A stretch of DNA of 64,000 bases, from assembly GCF_013416525.1 (NCBI RefSeq), contig NZ_JACCEM010000002.1, positions 434,001 to 498,000 on the forward strand, read 5' to 3'. The notes under the pieces were generated by a model, which was given only the letters and a program-made list of their open reading frames with translations, ran no database searches and was not told the DNA's origin. How positions within the stretch are numbered: the stretch's first letter is position 1; each line of letters opens with the position of its first letter. A program made the position numbers and the translations under genes. The stretch is from Parapusillimonas granuli. GTDB lineage: Bacteria; Pseudomonadota; Gammaproteobacteria; Burkholderiales; Burkholderiaceae_B. Shown piece after piece: positions 57,684 to 64,000 of this stretch.

Positions 57684-58501
57684 CCCCCCGCCGCCGCCAG
57701 GATGCGCCGGGCGCGTTCGATGACCGGCGCATCCACCATCTTGCCGTCCAGCTGGAAGGCGAAGGAGCCGGTCTCGTCGGCCATGGCGACCACGCGCCGG
57801 GCCCATGCCTGCTGGTCGGGCGGCGGCGCAAACGCCCGGACGATGACGGGCACCTGCGCCGGATGGATGCAGAGCATGCCGCCGTACCCCATTTGCGCGA
57901 CCTGGGTGGCGATGCGTTCCAGCCCTTCGAGATCGGAAAAATTGGGGTGGACGCCGTCCAGCGGCGCCGCCAGGCCGCAAGCCGCGCTGTGCAGCAGTAT
58001 CTGGCAGCGGATGTGGTCCAGCAGCAGCCGCGCGCCGGCGGTATCGGGCGCCGTGCCGGTTTCCAGCATCAGGTCCAGGCTGCCGAAGGATAACCTTTCG
58101 ACGCCCGGCGCCGCCGCCAGGGCCGCCAGCGCCAGCACGCCGGCGGCGCTTTCGACGATGGGCGTGACGGGCTTGCCGGCCGCCGCCGCGCGCGCCACCT
58201 GCGCGGCCGATTCGGCCTTGGGCAGCACCACCCCGGACAGCGCCGGGCACTGGCGGCAGAGGTCGATGTCCGCGTCGAACCATTCGGTGTCCGCGCCGTT
58301 CACGCGCAGCATGAAGGCGGCGCCGGGATTGCCGCGCGCGAATTCGAGCACGTGCGCCCGGGCCTGCGCTTTCAGGCCGGTCTCGACCGCATCTTCGAGA
58401 TCGATGATGACGGCGTCGGCGCCCGCCGCCAGCGCCTTGGCGAACCGTTCGGGCCGGCTGGCCGGAACGAACAAGGCCGCGCGTATGGATTTGTACTTCA
58501 T
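57665..58501 (-). CDS. HpcH/CitE-family CoA-ester lyase (putative citramalyl-CoA lyase)
   Basis: A 278-residue TIM-barrel lyase of the citrate-lyase beta / malyl-CoA / citramalyl-CoA family. Motifs are RAALFVPASRPERFAKALAA, GADAVIIDLEDAVETGLKAQ, GVVLPKAESAAQVARAAA, the metal-ligand Glu in TPIVESAAGVLALAAL and Asp in ERLSFGSLDLMLETG, and GGMLCIHPAQVPVIVRAF. No citrate lyase alpha/gamma genes are present, so it is not the citrate complex. Next to a CaiB transferase, a MaoC hydratase and a class I fumarase, cleavage of citramalyl-CoA to acetyl-CoA and pyruvate is the best guess. Its ATG shares one base with the CoA-transferase stop. Confidence 0.85.
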   Translation of the reverse strand: MKYKSIRAALFVPASRPERFAKALAAGADAVIIDLEDAVETGLKAQARAHVLEFARGNPGAAFMLRVNGADTEWFDADIDLCRQCPALSGVVLPKAESAAQVARAAAAGKPVTPIVESAAGVLALAALAAAPGVERLSFGSLDLMLETGTAPDTAGARLLLDHIRCQILLHSAACGLAAPLDGVHPNFSDLEGLERIATQVAQMGYGGMLCIHPAQVPVIVRAFAPPPDQQAWARRVVAMADETGSFAFQLDGKMVDAPVIERARRILAAAGGQSGNI

Positions 58502-59721
58502 CAGATGACTCCCTGGTCGTAAAGCGCCTGGACCTGCTCGGCGGTATAGCCGAGCTCGGCCAGGATGGCGCCGGTATTCTCGCCAAGCGCCGGAATCCTG
58601 TCCATGCGCGCCTCGAATGCGGAATTGCCGCCCGGCGGAATGAGCGCGGGCAGCGGGCCCACCGGGCTGTCGACCTGGCGCCAGCGGCCGCGCCCGGCCA
58701 GTTGCGGATGGCGCCAGACGTCGTGCATGGTGTTGACGCTGGCGTTGGCGATCTGCGCCTGCTCGAGCCGTTCGATGACCTGATCGCGCGACAGCGTCGC
58801 GAAGGCGGTCACGATGAGGGCGCGCAGGCTGCCCTTGTTGGCGACCCGCTGCGAATTGCTGCCATAGCGGCCGTCTTCCGCGAGTTCGGGCTGCCGCAGC
58901 ACGATGCGGCAGAACGCCGCCCATTCGCGCTCGTTCTGCAGGCCCAGCATGATCTCCGTTCCGTCCCCGACCGGAAACGGCCCATAGGGATAGATGGTGG
59001 CATGCGACGCGCCGGCGCGCGGCGGCGGCGGCGCGCCGTCGAACGCGTAATACATGGGAAAGCCCATCCATTCGACCGTGCTTTCCAGCATGGAGACGTC
59101 CAGCCGGCTGCCGCGCCCGGTGCGTTCCCGCAGCAGCAGCGCGGACAGAATGCCGCTGTAGGCGTACATGCCGGCGGAGATGTCGGAAATCGAGCAGCCC
59201 GCCTTGGCCGGGCTTTCGGGCGTGCCGGTGACCGACAGAAAACCGCTTTCGCTCTGGATGAGCAGGTCGTAGGCTTTCTTGTCCTGGTAGTCGCCGCCCT
59301 CGCCATAGCCGGATATGTCGCAGACGATGAGGCGCGGGTTCAGTTCCTGCAAGGCCTCGAACGACAAGCCCAGCCGCGCCGCGGCGCCCGGCGCCAGGTT
59401 CTGCACCAGGACGTCGGCCTTGCCCAGGAGCTGCCGCAGGATGCCGGCCGCCTCGGGCCGCTTGAGGTCGAGCGCCAGGCTTTCCTTGGACCGGTTGGTC
59501 CAGACGAAATGGGACGACATGCCTTTGACGCGCTCATCGTAGCCGCGGGCGAAGTCGCCGACGCCCGGCCGTTCGATCTTGATGACCCGGGCGCCCATGT
59601 CGGCCAGCTGCCGCGTGCAGAACGGGGCGGCGATCGCGTGCTCCAGGCTGACGACCGTGATGCCGTCGAGCGGCCGCGGCCCGGCCGGGGCGTTCCGCGC
59701 CGGCGGAGTGTCCGGGCTCAT
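58501..59721 (-). CDS. CaiB/BaiF class III CoA-transferase
   Basis: A 406-residue family III CoA-transferase. PLDGITVVSLEHAIAAPFCT starts the fold, followed by ADMGARVIKIERPGVGDFAR. The expected catalytic Asp is Asp152 in KKAYDLLIQSESGFLSVTG, and SMLESTVEWMGFPMYY lies in the second domain. Such enzymes activate dicarboxylates using succinyl-CoA or acetyl-CoA; succinyl-CoA:(S)-citramalate or itaconate CoA-transferase is suggested by the neighbours. It overlaps the lyase gene by one base and the MaoC gene by 4 bp, so the three form one tight operon. Confidence 0.88.
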   Translation of the reverse strand: MSPDTPPARNAPAGPRPLDGITVVSLEHAIAAPFCTRQLADMGARVIKIERPGVGDFARGYDERVKGMSSHFVWTNRSKESLALDLKRPEAAGILRQLLGKADVLVQNLAPGAAARLGLSFEALQELNPRLIVCDISGYGEGGDYQDKKAYDLLIQSESGFLSVTGTPESPAKAGCSISDISAGMYAYSGILSALLLRERTGRGSRLDVSMLESTVEWMGFPMYYAFDGAPPPPRAGASHATIYPYGPFPVGDGTEIMLGLQNEREWAAFCRIVLRQPELAEDGRYGSNSQRVANKGSLRALIVTAFATLSRDQVIERLEQAQIANASVNTMHDVWRHPQLAGRGRWRQVDSPVGPLPALIPPGGNSAFEARMDRIPALGENTGAILAELGYTAEQVQALYDQGVI

Positions 59722-60545
59722 GGGCGGAACCTCAGCTCGGACTGATGGGCCACCATGCCGTCTTGCTGGGCCCAGAGCGCGGCGGAATCGGCGCCGGTCA
59801 GCGCGCCCTCCACGCGGAAGTCGCGGGGCGCGATCAAGGGCCTGAGGCCGCGATAGGAAAAAGCCGCGACCTGTTTTTCCGGATGCGCCCGGGTGAACGC
59901 CCGGCACTGCAAGGTGGCGATCATGGGGCCATGCACGACCAGGCCGGGATAGCCCTCCCGGTGCATGGCGTAGTCCTGATCATAATGGATGCGATGCCCG
60001 TTGAAGGTCACCGCCGAATACCGGAACAGCATGACGTGATCGGGGTGGACGCGCTCCGACCACTGCGCCTCGGGCGCCGGCACCGTGCCCTGCAGCTTGG
60101 GCGCCGCGGGTTCGCGATAGACGATGTCCTGCTCTTCGGAAATGCACAGCGCGCCCCCCTGGAAATACTCGTGCTTCACCGTCACGAACAGCAGCTTGCC
60201 GGTGCGCCCCTCTTTTTCCTGGATCGCCGCGATGCGGGATTCGCGGGCGGCCGGGACGCCCACGCGCAAGGGAGCCAGGAACTCCAGCCGGCCCCCGGCC
60301 CACATGCGGTTCCGGTCGTCCGCCGGCGGCAGGAAGCCGCCCCGGCGGGGGTGGCCGTCCTCGCCGATTTCATCATGGGGAACCGCGTTCACGAACAGCG
60401 CCCAGTGCCACAGCAGAGGCAGCGCCTCGCCCGGCGCGGGGCACGGGGCGTCCAGCGTCAAGGCGACCTTTTTTATGTGGCCGGGATCGATGTTGTCGTC
60501 GCAGCGGTCGCTGCGCCCCACCCATGCATCGAGCTCTTGCGTCAT
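59718..60545 (-). CDS. MaoC-type hotdog hydratase (mesaconyl-/itaconyl-CoA hydratase-like)
   Basis: A 275-residue two-domain hotdog protein. The N-terminal FAS1-like dehydratase domain has RMWAGGRLEFLAPLRVGVPA; the C-terminal hydratase domain has HVMLFRYSAVTFNGHRIHYD then GYPGLVVHGPMIATLQC. It resembles mesaconyl-C4-CoA hydratase and the itaconyl-CoA hydratases (Ich/RipB). GGAG lies 7 nt before the ATG at 60543-60545, so that ATG is chosen over one two codons upstream. It is the first gene of the hydratase-CoA transferase-lyase operon. The 153 bp to the fumarase stop must hold its promoter; none was pinned down. Confidence 0.82.
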   Translation of the reverse strand: MTQELDAWVGRSDRCDDNIDPGHIKKVALTLDAPCPAPGEALPLLWHWALFVNAVPHDEIGEDGHPRRGGFLPPADDRNRMWAGGRLEFLAPLRVGVPAARESRIAAIQEKEGRTGKLLFVTVKHEYFQGGALCISEEQDIVYREPAAPKLQGTVPAPEAQWSERVHPDHVMLFRYSAVTFNGHRIHYDQDYAMHREGYPGLVVHGPMIATLQCRAFTRAHPEKQVAAFSYRGLRPLIAPRDFRVEGALTGADSAALWAQQDGMVAHQSELRFRP

Positions 60546-60698
60546 GTGCATACTCCAAAGCGAATTGTCAGGCCCGTAGCTTGAACGCTGGCGGCCGCTT
60601 TGGGAATTCGTTTTTGAATAAGGCGGGATTCCGCCCAGGCTAACACGGCGCGCCAGCAAGGGGACCGGACCCCGTGCGGAGCCCGCCCCCTGCCCGCG

Positions 60699-62219
60699 TC
60701 AGACCGGCACCAGCGGGATCTCGGCGATGCGGCTGCGCCATTCGCGCGGGCCGGTGTCGTGCACCGAAACGCCCTGGGAATCCACCGCCACGGTGACCGG
60801 CATGTCCTTGACGTCGAATTCGTAGATGGCCTCCATGCCCAGGTCCTCGAAGCCCACGACCTTGGCCCCGCGGATCGCCTTCGACACCAGGTAGGCGGAG
60901 CCGCCCACGGCCATCAGGTAGGCGGACCCGTGCCGGCGTATGGCCTCGATCGCCGCGGGCCCGCGCTCGGCCTTGCCTATCATGGAGATCAGGCCGGTTT
61001 TTTCGAGCATCATGCCGGTGAACTTGTCCATGCGGGTGGACGTGGTGGGGCCCGCCGGGCCGACGACTTCGTCCCGCACCGGATCGACCGGGCCGACGTA
61101 ATAGATCACGCGGTTGGTGAAGTCGACCGGCAGCGGCTCGCCGCGCTCGAGCATGTCCTGGATGCGCTTGTGCGCCGCGTCGCGGCCGGTGAGCATCTTG
61201 CCGGACAGCAGCAGGGTCTGCCCGGGCTTCCAGCTCGCCACCTGTTCTTTGGTCAGGGTGTTCAGGTCGACCTGCAGCGATTTGTTGTAGTCGGGCGCCC
61301 AGTGGACATCGGGCCAGTCGGACAGCGAAGGCGGCGTCAGCACCGCCGGGCCCGAGCCGTCCAGCGTGAAATGCGCATGGCGGGTGGCCGCGCAGTTCGG
61401 GATCATGGCGACCGGCTTGGACGCAGCATGGGTGGGGAAAGTGTTGATCTTGACGTCCAGCACGGTGGTGAGCCCGCCCAGGCCCTGGGCGCCGATGCCC
61501 AGCGCGTTCACCTTCTCGTAGAGCTCGATGCGCAGCTCTTCGAGCTTGTTCTGCGGCCCGCGCTGCATGAGCTCGTACATGTCGATGTCTTCCATCAAGG
61601 CCTGCTTGGCCATCAGCATGGCTTTTTCGGCCGTGCCGCCCACGCCTATGCCCAGCATGCCGGGCGGACACCAGCCGGCGCCCATTTGGGGCACGGTCTT
61701 CAAGACCCAATCGACCAGCGAATCGCTGGGATTGAGCATGACGAACTTGGATTTGTTCTCCGAGCCGCCGCCCTTGGCCGCGATCTGGACGTCGACCTTG
61801 TCGCCCGGGACGAGCTCCACGCTGACGATACAGGGCGTGTTGTCGCGCGTGTTCTTGCGCGTGAACAGGGGGTCTGTGAGGATGGACGCGCGCAGCGGGT
61901 TATCCGGATTCAGATAGCCTTGGCGCACGCCCTCGTCACAGAGCTCCTGCATGCCGCGCCTGGTGTCGAAGCGGACGTCCATGCCGATTTTCAGGAACAC
62001 GTTGACCACGCCGGTGTCCTGGCAGATGGGCCGGCGGCCTTCGGCGCACATGCGCGAATTGGTCAGGATCTGGGCGATGGCGTCCTTGGCCGCCGGGCTC
62101 TGCTCGCGCTCGTAGGCGCGCGCCAGGTGCTGGATGTAGTCGGCGGGGTGGTAGTAGCTGATGAACTGCACGCCGTCCGCGATGGACTGGATGAAGTCGT
62201 TTTCTTTGATGATGGTCAT
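60699..62219 (-). CDS. Class I (iron-sulfur) fumarate hydratase, possible mesaconase
   Basis: A 506-residue class I fumarase (both alpha and beta regions fused). Cluster-ligand cysteines are expected in RRPICQDTGVVNVFLKIGMD, MGAGWCPPGMLGIGVGG and MIPNCAATRHAHFTLDG. The beta region has GPAGPTTSTRMDKFTGMMLE and VGGSAYLVSKAIRGAKVVGF. Class I fumarases of Burkholderia and E. coli also hydrate mesaconate to (S)-citramalate, and the adjacent MaoC-CaiB-CitE operon makes that role attractive. It could equally be the ordinary TCA enzyme. Confidence 0.92.
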   Translation of the reverse strand: MTIIKENDFIQSIADGVQFISYYHPADYIQHLARAYEREQSPAAKDAIAQILTNSRMCAEGRRPICQDTGVVNVFLKIGMDVRFDTRRGMQELCDEGVRQGYLNPDNPLRASILTDPLFTRKNTRDNTPCIVSVELVPGDKVDVQIAAKGGGSENKSKFVMLNPSDSLVDWVLKTVPQMGAGWCPPGMLGIGVGGTAEKAMLMAKQALMEDIDMYELMQRGPQNKLEELRIELYEKVNALGIGAQGLGGLTTVLDVKINTFPTHAASKPVAMIPNCAATRHAHFTLDGSGPAVLTPPSLSDWPDVHWAPDYNKSLQVDLNTLTKEQVASWKPGQTLLLSGKMLTGRDAAHKRIQDMLERGEPLPVDFTNRVIYYVGPVDPVRDEVVGPAGPTTSTRMDKFTGMMLEKTGLISMIGKAERGPAAIEAIRRHGSAYLMAVGGSAYLVSKAIRGAKVVGFEDLGMEAIYEFDVKDMPVTVAVDSQGVSVHDTGPREWRSRIAEIPLVPV

Positions 62220-62235
62220 GGGTGGGGCTCAATCG

Positions 62236-62262
62236 TAAAAATGGCGAGCCGATGAGCTCGCC
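62236..62262 (-). terminator. Intrinsic terminator between the enoyl-CoA hydratase and fumarase genes
   Basis: On the minus strand GGCGAGC (62262-62256), loop TCATCG and GCTCGCC (62249-62243) are followed by ATTTTTA (62242-62236). The 7-bp GC stem with U5 lies 24 bp after the enoyl-CoA hydratase stop and 17 bp before the fumarase ATG, so the fumarase would need its own promoter or read-through. Confidence 0.75.
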
Positions 62263-62285
62263 GGTTTCCTTGCGGCGACGCGGTC

Positions 62286-63053
62286 TTACTTGCCGCGCCA
62301 CACGGGCTTGCGCTTCTCGGCGAAAGCCGTCGCGCCTTCCTTGGCGTCGGCCGACGCGAATATGTGGGCGACCCGGGGGCGTTGCAGGTCGAACATGTCG
62401 GCCTGGCGCCAGTCGCGCGATTCGGTCACGATCTTCTTGGCGGTCTGGACCGCCAGGGGGCCGTTGCCCGCGACGATGCGGGCCAATTCCAGCGCGGCTT
62501 CCAGCGCCTGGCCGGGCTCCACCAGGCGGTTGACCAGGCCATAGCCGTGCATGCGCGCCGCGGGCAGCATTTCACCGGTCAGCACGGCTTCCATGGCGAT
62601 GTGGTAAGGAATGCGGCTTGGCAGGCGCAGCATGCCGCCGGCGCCGGCGACGATGCCGCGCTTCACTTCGGGCAGGCCGAAATTCGCGTTGTTGGCCGCG
62701 ACGATCATGTCGCAGGACAGGGCCATTTCGAAGCCGCCCGCCAGCGCATAGCCTTCGACGGCGGCGATGATGGGCTTGCGCGGCGGCCGTTCGCACAGGC
62801 CCGCGAAGCCGCGGCCTTCGACCAGGGGGCGCTGGCCGCTCTGGGCGAAAGCCTTGAGATCCATGCCCGACGAGAACGTGCCTTCGGCGCCGGTCAGGAT
62901 GCCGATGACGACGTCGTCGTCGGCGTCGAGCCGATCCAGGGCGGCGGCGAGTTCGTGCGCCGTTTCGTAATTGATGGCGTTCCGCGCTTGCGGCCGATTG
63001 ACCGTGATGATCTGGATTCGATCGATGATTTCAACTTTCACCAACTCGGACAT
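62286..63053 (-). CDS. Enoyl-CoA hydratase/isomerase (crotonase family)
   Basis: A 255-residue crotonase. Substrate/oxyanion elements are TVNRPQARNAINYETAHELA, GAEGTFSSGMDLKAFAQSG and VEGYALAGGFEMALSCDMIV. Both glutamates of true hydratases are present, in GGFEMALSCD and FGLPEVKRGIVAGAGGM. The start MSELVKVEIIDRIQI has a GGGGA ribosome site; an upstream in-frame ATG adds 32 unsupported residues. It is divergent from glyQ and ends at its own terminator. Its acyl substrate is unknown. Confidence 0.88.
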   Translation of the reverse strand: MSELVKVEIIDRIQIITVNRPQARNAINYETAHELAAALDRLDADDDVVIGILTGAEGTFSSGMDLKAFAQSGQRPLVEGRGFAGLCERPPRKPIIAAVEGYALAGGFEMALSCDMIVAANNANFGLPEVKRGIVAGAGGMLRLPSRIPYHIAMEAVLTGEMLPAARMHGYGLVNRLVEPGQALEAALELARIVAGNGPLAVQTAKKIVTESRDWRQADMFDLQRPRVAHIFASADAKEGATAFAEKRKPVWRGK

Positions 63054-63220
63054 GAAACGATCCCCATAGAAGTCCGCGCCCGGCGAGGCGCTGTTTGATA
63101 GATAACCCAACATCATACGGCCAATTGCCCATGGTCTTGGGGGCGGCATGGCACAGCGACACGGCGGAACCAGTTAAAATTGAAAAATTTTGCGGCTCAT
63201 CGTTTTACTGACCATCGCTC

Positions 63221-64000
63221 ATGCTCACTTTTCAGCAAATCATTTTAACGCTACAGCAGTACTGGGACGGCCAGGGTTGCGCGCTTCTTCAGCCCTACGA
63301 CATGGAAGTCGGCGCCGGCACCTCGCACACGGCAACCTTTCTGCGTTCCATCGGGCCCGAGCCATGGCGAGCCGCCTATGTGCAGCCCTCGCGGCGCCCC
63401 AAAGACGGCCGCTACGGCGAAAACCCCAACCGCCTTCAGCACTATTACCAATACCAGGTGGTGCTCAAGCCCGCGCCGCCCGAGATCATCGACCTGTACA
63501 TCGGCTCGCTCAAGGCGCTGGGCATCGACCCCGGCGAGCACGACATCCGCTTCGTGGAAGACGACTGGGAAAACCCCACGCTGGGCGCCTGGGGCCTGGG
63601 CTGGGAAGTCTGGCTGAACGGCATGGAAGTCACCCAGTTCACGTATTTCCAGCAGGTCGGCGGCCTGGACTGCAACCCCACCACCGGTGAAATCACCTAC
63701 GGCCTGGAACGCCTGGCCATGTATCTGCAAGGCGTCGAAAGCGTGTACGACCTGGTCTGGACGGAAGCCGCGAACGGCCGCAAGATCTACTACCGCGACG
63801 TCTTCCACCAGAACGAAGTCGAGCAGTCCGCCTACAACTTCGAGTACGCCTCCACCAAGATGCTGTTCGCCCACTTCAACGACTACGAAGCCGAGGCGCA
63901 GCGCATGATAGCCGTACCGCTCGCGCTTCCCGCCTACGAAGCCACGCTGAAGGCGGCGCACACCTTCAACATGCTGGACGCGCGCGGCGCCATCAGCGTC
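63221..64000 (+). CDS. glyQ: Glycyl-tRNA synthetase alpha subunit (N-terminal part; runs off the right edge)
   Basis: The catalytic subunit of the alpha2beta2 glycyl-tRNA synthetase; 260 codons are visible of about 300. [60 protein letters not shown] and [20 protein letters not shown] are family blocks. The ATG at 63221 is the first of the conserved frame. glyS is expected just beyond the window. The 167-bp gap to the enoyl-CoA hydratase gene contains an AT-rich 6-bp dyad (63176-63191), possibly part of the promoter. Confidence 0.96.
   Translation, partial: MLTFQQIILTLQQYWDGQGCALLQPYDMEVGAGTSHTATFLRSIGPEPWRAAYVQPSRRPKDGRYGENPNRLQHYYQYQVVLKPAPPEIIDLYIGSLKALGIDPGEHDIRFVEDDWENPTLGAWGLGWEVWLNGMEVTQFTYFQQVGGLDCNPTTGEITYGLERLAMYLQGVESVYDLVWTEAANGRKIYYRDVFHQNEVEQSAYNFEYASTKMLFAHFNDYEAEAQRMIAVPLALPAYEATLKAAHTFNMLDARGAISV

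Overview
The window is a high-GC (mid-60s % by eye) bacterial chromosome segment. It is most like Burkholderiales/Alcaligenaceae (Bordetella-Achromobacter-Pusillimonas type). The grounds are the betaproteobacterial gene neighbourhoods (rlmE-ftsH-folP-glmM, tsaE-amiC-mutL-miaA, purM/hda, ffs-dnaX-ybaB-recR beside an AddAB pair), Bug-family (TctC) solute receptors, and a CaiB/CitE/MaoC catabolic cluster. No prophage, insertion sequence, CRISPR array or rRNA was found. Most of the window is well-packed core genome. The accessory-looking parts are 42.0-46.2 kb and 57.7-62.3 kb.

Layout. 1-5.5 kb is a phosphate block: pstC (cut by the window edge), pstS behind a clear Pho box, ppk with its own candidate Pho box, and ppx divergent from ppk. 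5.6-15.6 kb is housekeeping: an OlsB-like acyltransferase, glmM-folP, ftsH (TTG start), rlmE divergent from yhbY, greA with a terminator-like hairpin in its leader, the pyrimidine permease rutG, a histidine phosphatase and an SDR. 15.6-21.1 kb holds carAB and tal. 21.2-23.8 kb holds an NMT1/SsuA-type ABC importer. 24-33.4 kb carries recR-ybaB-dnaX, the 4.5S SRP RNA gene and an addB-addA double-strand-break-repair pair. 33.4-36.5 kb is the molybdate system: modE convergent with modABC, and a ModE operator on the modA promoter. 36.5-42 kb holds xerD, ybaK, a LysR regulator divergent from a type-2 argC, a flavin reductase, ung and an FMN reductase.

42.0-46.2 kb is the most unusual part. A collapsed Bug-receptor pseudogene is followed by a small Tat-exported orphan, a LodA/GoxA-family quinoprotein homologue and its LodB-like flavoprotein, all next to the 3' end of tRNA-Arg(CCU). 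The LodA homologue appears to have Thr where the family's tryptophylquinone cysteine is expected. 46.3-57.7 kb returns to core genes: a Bug receptor, an AEC transporter, tsaE-amiC-mutL-miaA, purM, hda, a HAD phosphatase, pcnB and folK.

57.7-62.2 kb encodes a CitE-type lyase, a class III CoA-transferase, a MaoC-type hydratase and a class I fumarase. Together these match the known enzyme logic of itaconate/mesaconate/citramalate (C5-dicarboxylate) breakdown to acetyl-CoA and pyruvate. An enoyl-CoA hydratase with its own terminator and the start of glyQ close the window.
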